DNA of 64,000 nt, taken from assembly GCA_025352125.1 (NCBI GenBank), contig JANXTZ010000028.1:62001-126000 (forward strand), read 5' to 3'. Below the pieces are notes generated by a model. That model made no database searches, was not told where the DNA came from, and saw only the letters and a program-made list of their open reading frames with translations. The stretch comes from Deinococcales bacterium. Lineage in GTDB: Bacteria; Deinococcota; Deinococci; Deinococcales; JAAFIG01. Of this stretch, positions 55,357-62,938 are shown in pieces. Each line of letters begins with the position of its first letter. The first letter of the stretch is position 1. A program made the translations under genes and the position numbers.

Positions 55357-55371
55357 TGAGAATCATTCTCA
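55357..55371. promoter_or_regulatory. Fur-type box TGAGAATCATTCTCA
   Basis: A perfect 7-1-7 palindrome, close to the Fur-family core TGATAAT-N-ATTATCA. It lies about 105 bp upstream of the exported iron protein gene, in the same regulatory gap. Fur- or Zur/PerR-like binding is inferred. Confidence 0.6.
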
Positions 55372-55520
55372 GTTCAAGCTAAAGCAGGCTTTCATCTGAC
55401 CACACTCGCAACTTGTTGAAAACACGCTAGAATGACAGCCTCATCCGTCGCTCGAGCCTTGAAAAGGCGCTGCAAAGCTCGAGCAAGCAATACTTTTCGC
55501 GCTCAAAAAGAGGGGTTTTT

Positions 55521-56864
55521 ATGACGCAGGCTTTAAGCAAACAAGATGAACTCGCCGCCAAACACAAGAAGTACGTGCTCTCGAGTTGGTCGGCGCAGGG
55601 CGCACTTGCCGCGCCTGTGATTGCACGGGGCGAGGGGCGGCATTTTTTTGATCTGGACGGCAACAAGTTTTTTGATCTGGCGTCGGGGTTGGTCAGCACC
55701 AACTTGGGGCATTCGCACCCAAAATTGGTACGCGCCATTCAAGATCAGGCGGCAACCCTGTGCTACAGTCCAACCACCTATTTTAACGACAAACGCGCCG
55801 AACTTGGCGAGGCGCTCTCCAAGCTTTCACCGTGGCAGGAAGGCTCGAGGGCATTTTTCACGACGGGCGGCGCGGAAGCCAACGATGATGCGATTCGGAT
55901 GGCGAGGGCGTTAACCGGTCGGTTCAAGGTCATGGCGACCTACCGCAGCTACCACGGCAGCACGGGCACAAGCATTCAACTGACGGGCGAGGACAGGCGT
56001 TGGGGCAGCGAACCCGCCACCGCGCCAGGAATCGTACATTTTTTCGCACCGTATCCGTATCGCAGTCCATTTTACACCAGTGACCCTGCCGAAGAAACCG
56101 CCAGGGCGCTGGATCATCTCGAGCGAACGCTGGTGTTTGAAAATCCGAAGAAAATTGCGGCAATTATTCTCGAGCCAATCGTTGGCTCCAACGGTGTGAT
56201 TGTCTATCCCGAGGGCTATCTGGCGGGGGTACGCCGCATCACAGAACAGCACGGTATTGTTTTGATTTTTGATGAGGTCATGACGGGTTTTGGACGCACT
56301 GGCACGGCGTTCGCGGCTGAAACGTTTGACGTTCAGCCCGACTTTATAACCTTTGCCAAGGGCGTCACCAGCGCTTACATTCCGCTCGGTGGCGTTTTGG
56401 TGCGCGAAAGTCTGGCGCAACACTGGGACACAAACGTGCTGCCCGTGGGTCACACGTATGCGGGTCATCCGATGTGCGTGGCGACCGGTTTGGCAACGGT
56501 TAAGATTTACCATGAGGAAGGTATTTTCGATCAAGCCAAAGTGCTGGGCGGCTGGCTCGAGGCTGGTCTGAAAGAACTTGAACGCAAACACGCTAGCATC
56601 GGTGAAGCCAGGGGCATTGGCGCGTTCTGGGCGCTCGAGTTCGTCAAAGATAAAATCACTCGAGAACCACTTGTCGAGTGGCACGGTGACGGTCCTGGGA
56701 TTATGAAAAATTTGTACGCGGAACTGAAAAAGCGTGGCGTGTACACCTTCGGCAAGTTCAATTGCACCATGGTCACACCGCCCCTGACGACCACCCGCGA
56801 CGAACTCAATTTTGCGCTCGAGGCTTTGGACTCGAGCATCACGGCGTTTGAGGCTGGGTTGTAA
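55521..56864 (+). CDS. Class III PLP-dependent aminotransferase
   Basis: The 447-residue protein is a class III (omega) aminotransferase: FFDLDGNKFFDLASGLVSTN, FFTTGGAEANDDAIRMARAL, YRSYHGSTGTSIQLTGEDRR, LIFDEVMTGFGRTGTAFAAE with the Asp, and TFAKGVTSAYIPLGGVLV with the Schiff-base Lys. Such enzymes move amino groups from taurine, beta-alanine, putrescine, hypotaurine or ornithine derivatives; the sequence does not say which. GAGGGGTTTTT precedes the ATG. It is a single gene with a strong terminator; the flanking iron genes are divergent. Confidence 0.88.
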   Translation: MTQALSKQDELAAKHKKYVLSSWSAQGALAAPVIARGEGRHFFDLDGNKFFDLASGLVSTNLGHSHPKLVRAIQDQAATLCYSPTTYFNDKRAELGEALSKLSPWQEGSRAFFTTGGAEANDDAIRMARALTGRFKVMATYRSYHGSTGTSIQLTGEDRRWGSEPATAPGIVHFFAPYPYRSPFYTSDPAEETARALDHLERTLVFENPKKIAAIILEPIVGSNGVIVYPEGYLAGVRRITEQHGIVLIFDEVMTGFGRTGTAFAAETFDVQPDFITFAKGVTSAYIPLGGVLVRESLAQHWDTNVLPVGHTYAGHPMCVATGLATVKIYHEEGIFDQAKVLGGWLEAGLKELERKHASIGEARGIGAFWALEFVKDKITREPLVEWHGDGPGIMKNLYAELKKRGVYTFGKFNCTMVTPPLTTTRDELNFALEALDSSITAFEAGL

Positions 56865-56911
56865 ATTTAAGTCTCGACTGACGGGAAATTAATCCTGTCA
56901 CTCGAGGTTGA

Positions 56912-56954
56912 TTGCAGTAGGGGCGCTACTTGTTGCGCCCCTACTGCAACGCCC
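56912..56954 (+). terminator. Hairpin repeat family B acting as terminator
   Basis: TTGCAGTAGGGGCGC (56912-56926) and GCGCCCCTACTGCAA (56935-56949) form a perfect 15-bp stem with an 8-nt loop. A CGCCCTTTTT follows, so it can end the aminotransferase transcript. The core GTAGGGGCGC is the same as at 26236-26263, so it is also a dispersed repeat. It lies between two convergent genes. Confidence 0.8.
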
Positions 56955-56972
56955 TTTTTCCTATGCGCTGGT

Positions 56973-59756
56973 TTAATTCAATCTCGAGTCATTCGTGTTC
57001 AACCGCGAGTTGGACAGCATAAAATTCCTGAGTTGCACGTCAGAGCCAATCAAATCCTCGAGCAATTGCACCAACCTCGCCTCCAAATGCCCGTTTTCGA
57101 CGCTGGCACGCAACTCGAGCATGGTGTCGGTCAGGTTCATGGCTTCTTTGTAAATTCTTTTGTGACTCAGGGCGTCAAACACGTCGCAAACGGCAAATAT
57201 GCGTGCGGACAGAGGAATACTTTCGGTTTTTAGACCATTGGGATAGCCGCGTCCGTCCCAGCGTTCATGGTGGTGCAGCACGATACTGCGGCTGCTTTCA
57301 GGCAGGAAGGGAATGGTGCGAATCAGGTTGTAGCCAACAAAAGGATGGGTTTGAATGAAATTGCGTTCCTCTAGGGTGAGTGTGCCTTGTTTGTGCAAGA
57401 TCGTGTCTGGGATCGAGAATTTGCCGACGTCGTGAAGGTACGCGCCCCAGCGAATCGCGCGGATTTCGCCCTCATTCAGGTTGAGGGCTTTTGCCATGCG
57501 TTCGGCAAGTTGTGCGACGCGTTCGGTGTGGTCTGAAGTCTCGAGGTCGCGGGCTTCCAGGGCTTTGCCGACGGCTAAGAGTGCGCCCTCGTATGCCGCC
57601 TCCAGGGTGGCGAGACGCTCAAGGCGACTGAGCAGTGCACCCAAAGTCTTCGTGCCCGATTCGATCAGGTTGCGCTCGTTGGGCGTCCAGGGCGTGTCGG
57701 TATTGCGAAACAAGCCTATGATTCTGGGCGCACCCTCGGTCTCGAGTCCGTAAATAAAAGCGCGTTTTAAACCGGCGTTGTTCAGACCACTAAATTGTTG
57801 GAGTTCTGAAAGGCGGAAGTCCAGACCTTGCTGGGCTTTGAGGTTGATGAACGAAACCTCTTCGGCGCTCGAGCCTTGTTGCAGGCTTGCCATCAGCTCA
57901 TCCGAGATTTTCCCCGTGTGCGTTTCCAGACGCAGCACGCCGTCACGCATGACGCCGACAATGCCGACATCTGCGCCGCCAAGTTCCATGATGCGTTTCA
58001 GGGCGACATGCACCAGTTGCGGGTCGGTGCTCTCAAGCAGGTGCGAGAGCGCCAGCAGGGTCTGGCTTTCCATCACGCGGCGCTCCAAATCATCGGTGAC
58101 CCGAACGCGCTCCAGGGCGCTGGCGGTCACTTTGGCGATCACACTGACCAGGCGTTTGTCGAGTTCGCTGAATTGATCGGGCAAGTTTCTGGCGCACATC
58201 AGCACTCCCAGAGCCGTGCCGTTGGAATCAAACAGTGGCGTGGTCAGTTGCGAATGCGGCGGCAATGGTGTGCTGAGGTGGGGCGCATAATTGCGTGGGT
58301 CGCGTTGGGTGTCCAGCGTTTCGATCATGCGGCGGGTCTCAATGGCTGACCAGGACAGACCGTTGCCACGTGGCACGCCTTTGTGAAGCAAAAATTTGAA
58401 CAAGCCCCAGGCGCTTTGCACCTGTAAACTTCGGGCGTCCTGGGACACCAGCAACACCGTGGCGTGTTGTGAACCGATCAAACGCACCGTCTCGAGCATC
58501 ACCCGTTCGCAAATGTCTTCCAGGCTGTGGGCGTTGTGCAGGGCACTGGTGACGCTTTCGAGCACTTCAAATTCGCGCAATCTCGACTCGAGGTTGAATT
58601 GTTCGCGTTTGGCGGCGATCAGCGCGGCGGCTTGCAGGGCAAACTGCCGCGCTGCGGCTACGGACTCGTCCGAGAAGGCTTTTTCGGATTTGAAGCTGTC
58701 CAGGCTGATTTCGGCAACAATTTCGTGTCCCACCAGAATCGGCAACACCAGCACGCTTTTCACACTTTGACGCGAGGCTGGGAGTTTGGAGTTGACCTGT
58801 GCATCAAAGGCTGGACGCACCCGAATGACCGGCGTTCCCCTGTACCAACCCAGCGGATCACCATGAAACTCGAGCGCTTGCGACATGTCAATCTCGAGGT
58901 TGAGGATCAGGTCGTCGTGTCCGCGCTGGGCGACCCACTTGAACGCGTTGCCGCTTCGCAGCCTTAAACTTCCGGCTTGAGCGCCAGGAATCAACGACAG
59001 GGCACTGTCCAAGAGTTTCGGGTACAAATCATCTTCGCTGCCACGGGCAAGCACCTCGGCGGTGTCAAAAAAGGTGGTGACCGCATCTTTGCTCGAGGCT
59101 CGAGGTTTGCCGTGCGCAATGACCGCCAGCGTTCCCATCAGTGCCTTGTAGGTGGCGTTGTTCAGCGCGGTGTTGCTGCTGGTTTGAAGCGCTAGATTGG
59201 TGCGTTCCAGATACCAGGCGAAGGCGGGTCCAATCAAGACCATCAACAGCAACCGAGTCTCGAGCACATCAATGCCGCCAGGAATCAATAGTTTTTTGAG
59301 GACAATATCGGTGGCTCCGGCAACGGTGAACATGGCGTACATTTGGAGCAGGCTGGTGGTTTGAAGTTGCGAGAACAAAATCCACATCACAAACCCAGCG
59401 ACCATCAACGATAGCGTGTTGATAATGGCGGACTGACTGGCATCGGAATTCGCAATTCCCGACAGGCTCAAAAAAACACCGGTGAGAACCGCAATGCCCA
59501 GAGTCAGAATCAAACTCGAGCGCCAGCGCTTTAATCCGTCAAAAATCAGGATCACCGCCAAACCAAATTGTGTAATGTACAACGCACTCGAGGTCGCGGC
59601 GGCAAACGGTGTGAAGTCCAAAACAAATATTGCCAGGGTGCTGCACATCAAAAAACCCAGGATTGGCAATATCCCCCAGCGTTCACGGTTGATGTGAAGC
59701 ACGAGCAGGAGTAAACCTGCCGCCAAGCTCGAGATGATTTCAAGAAAATTTGCCAT
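56973..59756 (-). CDS. Large membrane sensor with GAF-type domains and HD-GYP phosphodiesterase domain
   Basis: The 927-residue protein has about seven hydrophobic helices in residues 1-200, then GAF-type regions (DLYPKLLDSALSLIPGAQAG; DICERVMLETVRLIGSQHAT; AGAIA-like and GADVGIVGVMRDGVLRL), then an HD-GYP domain at about 735-905: HTERVAQLAERMAKALNLNE, LHDVGKFSIPD, HHHERWDGRGYPNGL and CDVFDALSHKRIYKEAM. HD-GYP domains cleave cyclic di-GMP to GMP. It is a candidate membrane receptor. The end NSRLNTNDSRLN is a short internal duplication. It faces the his genes on the same strand. Confidence 0.85.
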   Translation of the reverse strand: MANFLEIISSLAAGLLLLVLHINRERWGILPILGFLMCSTLAIFVLDFTPFAAATSSALYITQFGLAVILIFDGLKRWRSSLILTLGIAVLTGVFLSLSGIANSDASQSAIINTLSLMVAGFVMWILFSQLQTTSLLQMYAMFTVAGATDIVLKKLLIPGGIDVLETRLLLMVLIGPAFAWYLERTNLALQTSSNTALNNATYKALMGTLAVIAHGKPRASSKDAVTTFFDTAEVLARGSEDDLYPKLLDSALSLIPGAQAGSLRLRSGNAFKWVAQRGHDDLILNLEIDMSQALEFHGDPLGWYRGTPVIRVRPAFDAQVNSKLPASRQSVKSVLVLPILVGHEIVAEISLDSFKSEKAFSDESVAAARQFALQAAALIAAKREQFNLESRLREFEVLESVTSALHNAHSLEDICERVMLETVRLIGSQHATVLLVSQDARSLQVQSAWGLFKFLLHKGVPRGNGLSWSAIETRRMIETLDTQRDPRNYAPHLSTPLPPHSQLTTPLFDSNGTALGVLMCARNLPDQFSELDKRLVSVIAKVTASALERVRVTDDLERRVMESQTLLALSHLLESTDPQLVHVALKRIMELGGADVGIVGVMRDGVLRLETHTGKISDELMASLQQGSSAEEVSFINLKAQQGLDFRLSELQQFSGLNNAGLKRAFIYGLETEGAPRIIGLFRNTDTPWTPNERNLIESGTKTLGALLSRLERLATLEAAYEGALLAVGKALEARDLETSDHTERVAQLAERMAKALNLNEGEIRAIRWGAYLHDVGKFSIPDTILHKQGTLTLEERNFIQTHPFVGYNLIRTIPFLPESSRSIVLHHHERWDGRGYPNGLKTESIPLSARIFAVCDVFDALSHKRIYKEAMNLTDTMLELRASVENGHLEARLVQLLEDLIGSDVQLRNFMLSNSRLNTNDSRLN

Positions 59757-59915
59757 GTTCCAATCGTTTTACTGGTTTACCCGAGTGAAAATATTCAACT
59801 GTGGTTTCATGCTCAATTTATCCCATAATACATACTCAAAAACCGTATTGAGATACAAAACCTGCCTGAACGGGGTTTCAAAAATGTTGCGCTGGCTTGA
59901 AACCTCCGAGCAAGC

Positions 59916-60560
59916 TCACTTGCGGTGACGCTCCTCGAGTTCACTGGCGATATCTTCGAGTTTAACGCCAACTTCTGCCATGACCAACAACGAGTGAAAC
60001 AACAAATCGCTGACCTCGAGTTGCAGCTCAGGTTTGGAGTTGTTCTTGGCGGCGATGATCACCTCGCCCGCCTCCTCGCCAATTTTCTTCAAGATGCGGT
60101 CCATGCCCTGCTGATGGAGCGTTGCCACGTAAGAACCTTCGGGCTGGTTGCGAATGCGGTCCAGGATGGTCGCGTACACCCGCCCGACCACCGCGCCAAA
60201 ACCCGAGCCTGGCAATGTACCAGACAATGAATTATGAAAGCACGAATCCTGGTTTTTGTGACACGCGGCGCCGACCTGTTCGACCGTGTACAAGACCGCA
60301 TCGCCGTCGCAATCGAGCGTGACCGAGACCATATTTTGCACATGTCCCGAGGCTTCGCCTTTAACCCAAAGTGCGTTTCTTGAGCGCGAAAAATACGTGG
60401 CACGACCCGTTGCCAGCGTTTGGGCGATGGCTTCTCTGGTCGCATACGCCAGCATCAAGACCCGCAGACTGCCCGCCTCCTGGGCGATCACGGGCACAAG
60501 ACCGCCCAAGTCAAAGGTGATGCTCGAGATTGAAAATGGTGCTTGAATATCGGTTGGCAT
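59916..60560 (-). CDS. hisIE: Bifunctional phosphoribosyl-AMP cyclohydrolase / phosphoribosyl-ATP pyrophosphatase
   Basis: The 214-residue protein has the HisI domain ([60 protein letters not shown]) in the first 110 residues and the HisE domain ([60 protein letters not shown]) after. It carries out steps 2 and 3 of histidine biosynthesis. The Cys-His zinc site residues are in place. It lies 9 nt after hisF. Confidence 0.92.
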   Translation of the reverse strand: MPTDIQAPFSISSITFDLGGLVPVIAQEAGSLRVLMLAYATREAIAQTLATGRATYFSRSRNALWVKGEASGHVQNMVSVTLDCDGDAVLYTVEQVGAACHKNQDSCFHNSLSGTLPGSGFGAVVGRVYATILDRIRNQPEGSYVATLHQQGMDRILKKIGEEAGEVIIAAKNNSKPELQLEVSDLLFHSLLVMAEVGVKLEDIASELEERHRK

Positions 60561-60569
60561 AAAAACCCC

Positions 60570-61343
60570 TTAAACTGATGGCTCGAGCCGCACTGAAACG
60601 CCGCGAGCTTTCAAGTATTGTTTGACCTGTTCTACGCTGTACGTGCCAAAATGAAAGACACTGGCGGCAAGCGCGGCATCGGCGCGTCCTTTGGTCAGCA
60701 CCTCGTAAAAATCCTCGAGCGTCCCCGCGCCGCCCGAGGCGATGATTGGAATGTCCACGTTGGCTTTGACCTCTGCGCACAGTTCGACATCGTAACCCGC
60801 CTTTGTGCCGTCACCGTCAATGCTGTTTAAAACCAATTCGCCAGCGCCAAGTTCTTGTCCGTGCACCGCCCACCGAATGGCGTCCAAACCCGTGGCTTTG
60901 CGTCCACCGTTGACGAAAGTTTCCCAGCCCGAGCCATTTTCACGACGTTTGACCTGCATGGAGAGCACCACGCATTGTGCGCCAAAATGGTCAGAGGCTT
61001 CCCGAATAATATTGGGGTTGCTGACCGCGCCAGAATCAATGCTGATCTTGTCTGCCCCCGCCAGATGCAAGCGCCTGCAATCCTCGAGCGTGCGCACGCC
61101 ACCGCCGATGGTCAGGGGCATGAACACGGTTTCGGCAACGTTGCGTGCCCAGTTCATCTCGAGGTCACGCCCGTCGCTGGAAGCGGTGATGTCATAAAAC
61201 ACCAACTCGTCTGCACCGTCCAAGTCGTATTTTTGGGCGTACTGAACTGGATCACCGATGTCACGAACGTTCTGGAATTGCACGCCTCGGGTCACGCGTC
61301 CACGGTCAACGTCGAGGCAGGGAATGATGCGCTTAAAAATCAC
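60570..61343 (-). CDS. hisF: Imidazole glycerol phosphate synthase subunit HisF
   Basis: The 257-residue (beta/alpha)8 barrel has [17 protein letters not shown] with the catalytic Asp, [62 protein letters not shown] with the second Asp, and [13 protein letters not shown]. It makes imidazole glycerol phosphate and AICAR with HisH, which is not in the window. It is followed by hisIE. An inverted repeat lies upstream. Confidence 0.93.
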   Translation of the reverse strand: MIFKRIIPCLDVDRGRVTRGVQFQNVRDIGDPVQYAQKYDLDGADELVFYDITASSDGRDLEMNWARNVAETVFMPLTIGGGVRTLEDCRRLHLAGADKISIDSGAVSNPNIIREASDHFGAQCVVLSMQVKRRENGSGWETFVNGGRKATGLDAIRWAVHGQELGAGELVLNSIDGDGTKAGYDVELCAEVKANVDIPIIASGGAGTLEDFYEVLTKGRADAALAASVFHFGTYSVEQVKQYLKARGVSVRLEPSV

Positions 61344-61389
61344 CAGAGAATTCTACGCCGTGAAGGCTGCCAGACAAAACCCGTACCCT

Positions 61390-61455
61390 AGTGCAGCGTC
61401 GGTTAAGTTCTCCAGCCCTCGTACCTCGTTCTTACGAACCCACCGACGCTGCACT
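61390..61455. other. Large unexplained stem-loop between hisF and the allantoinase gene
   Basis: AGTGCAGCGTCGGT (61390-61403) pairs perfectly with ACCGACGCTGCACT (61442-61455), a 14-bp stem around a 38-nt loop that can itself fold (TCGTA with TACGA). A second stem GAAAGTG/CACTTTC lies at about 61513-61532. The 223-bp gap separates two divergent genes, so it could be a leader RNA of either or a small RNA. It matches no T-box, his leader peptide or tRNA pattern I know. Confidence 0.5.
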
Positions 61456-61566
61456 TTCCCCCACTCGCTTCTTGGTTCTAAAAAGCACCTACGGGCATAA
61501 CCGCTTTGCTCGGAAAGTGTGTAACACTTTCAGGGTTTTGCACTGGGAAACCCGTATGCTCTGAAT

Positions 61567-62937
61567 ATGGCTGATTTGGATTTAATCGTTCGCGGTGCAA
61601 CTGTGGTGCGTGATTCGCTCGAGACTCTTGATATTGGTGTCAGTGACGGCAAAATTGTGATGTTAAAACCCGAAATTTCAACCTCGAGCGCAGGCGAAAT
61701 TGATGCCCGAGGTTTGCATGTCATGGCTGGCATGATCGATGTTCACGTGCATTTCAACGAACCAGGGCGTGAAGATTGGGAGGGCATCGCCACGGGTTCG
61801 GCGGCGCTAGCGGCGGGCGGCGGCACGCTGTTTTTTGACATGCCACTGAATTCCTCGCCAGTCACGACCGATGCAAAAAGTTTTGGGCAAAAACTGCTGG
61901 CGATGCAGCGCTCGAGCCTCACCGATTTTGCGCTTTGGGGCGGACTCGTGCCTGGAAACCTTGCGGAACTTTCCAGTTTGGCGGCGTGCGGCGTGATTGG
62001 TTTCAAAGCTTTCATAAGCAATTCTGGCTTAGAAGAATTTGGCGCAAGCGACGACCTGACGCTGCTCGAGGGAATGCGAATGTCCGCAAGTTTGGGACTG
62101 CCCGTGGCGGTTCATGCCGAATCTGACGCGATCACGGGCGCACTTTTGGGTCGTTTGAAAGCTTCGGGCAAAACCAGCATTCGAGATTACCTCGAGTCTC
62201 GCCCTGTGATTGCCGAACTCGAGGCGATTTCCAGGGCGATTCTGTTTGCCCAGGAAACGGGTTGTGCGCTGCATCTGGTTCATGTCTCCTCAGGTCGCGG
62301 CGTGGTTCTGGCAGCCCAGGCTCGAGCACGTGGCGCAAATGTGACCATCGAAACCTGCCCGCATTATCTGGCATTCACCGAAGAGGACTTGGAGCAGTTG
62401 GGCGCACCCGCAAAATGCGCTCCACCGCTTCGTTCAAACCTCGAGCAAGAACTGTTATGGCGGCAAGTCTTGCAAGGACAGGTGGACATGATCGGCAGCG
62501 ACCATTCGCCAGCCCCGCCAAGCATGAAAACATCCCCGGACTTTTTTGCGATTTGGGGCGGTGTTTCTGGGGTGCAAAGCAGCCTGAACGTGCTCTTGAC
62601 CCAAGGTTTGCAGGCTCGAGGCTTAAGCCTTTCTCAAATCTCGAATCTGGTGTCCGTCAACCCCGCAAAACGCTTTAAACTTGCCAACAAAGGACAACTC
62701 GAGCTTGGTTTTGACGCCGATTTGGTATTGCTGGATTTGAACACCCGTTTTGTTTTGACCCCTGAAATGCTCATGTACCGCCACAAGCAAAGTCCGTATT
62801 TGGGGCAAGAATTTACGGGCGTGGTGAAGCGCACGTTGTCTCGAGGTCGGACGGTTTATACAGATGGCACTGTGGCTGGGGCGAGGCACGCCTCGTCCCC
62901 ACAGCCACAAGGTCGGTTGGTCAAACCTGCGCCATAA
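61567..62937 (+). CDS. allB: Allantoinase (dihydroorotase superfamily)
   Basis: The 456-residue protein has the amidohydrolase metal sites: GMIDVHVHFNEPGREDWEGI, FKAF with the bridging Lys near residue 150, VAVHAESDAI, LHLVHVSSGRG, and GSDHSPAPPSMKT with the Asp. TGSAALAAGGGTLFFDMPLN is more like allantoinase than dihydroorotase. It opens the hydantoin ring of allantoin. The C-terminus GTVAGARHASSPQPQGRL contains about ten extra residues encoded by a palindromic repeat. No other purine-degradation gene is near, so hydantoinase or dihydroorotase activity is possible. Confidence 0.8.
   Translation: MADLDLIVRGATVVRDSLETLDIGVSDGKIVMLKPEISTSSAGEIDARGLHVMAGMIDVHVHFNEPGREDWEGIATGSAALAAGGGTLFFDMPLNSSPVTTDAKSFGQKLLAMQRSSLTDFALWGGLVPGNLAELSSLAACGVIGFKAFISNSGLEEFGASDDLTLLEGMRMSASLGLPVAVHAESDAITGALLGRLKASGKTSIRDYLESRPVIAELEAISRAILFAQETGCALHLVHVSSGRGVVLAAQARARGANVTIETCPHYLAFTEEDLEQLGAPAKCAPPLRSNLEQELLWRQVLQGQVDMIGSDHSPAPPSMKTSPDFFAIWGGVSGVQSSLNVLLTQGLQARGLSLSQISNLVSVNPAKRFKLANKGQLELGFDADLVLLDLNTRFVLTPEMLMYRHKQSPYLGQEFTGVVKRTLSRGRTVYTDGTVAGARHASSPQPQGRLVKPAP
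62871..62909 (+). repeat. Palindromic repeat inside the 3' end of the allantoinase gene
   Basis: TGTGGCTGGGGCGAGG, loop CACG, CCTCGTCCCCACAGCCACA: arms match except for small bulges. Its GGGGCG core resembles the family B hairpins at 26236 and 56912. It lies in frame in the coding sequence and encodes the odd stretch VAGARHASSPQPQ. Confidence 0.75.
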
Positions 62938-62938
62938 T

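Noticed and set aside
61390..61455. A tRNA gene
   Set aside because: The pairing is one 14-bp stem; there is no cloverleaf, no anticodon arm and no CCA-type end.
61344..61566. A T-box or histidine leader upstream of hisF
   Set aside because: I find no T-box core sequence on the coding strand and no run of His codons.
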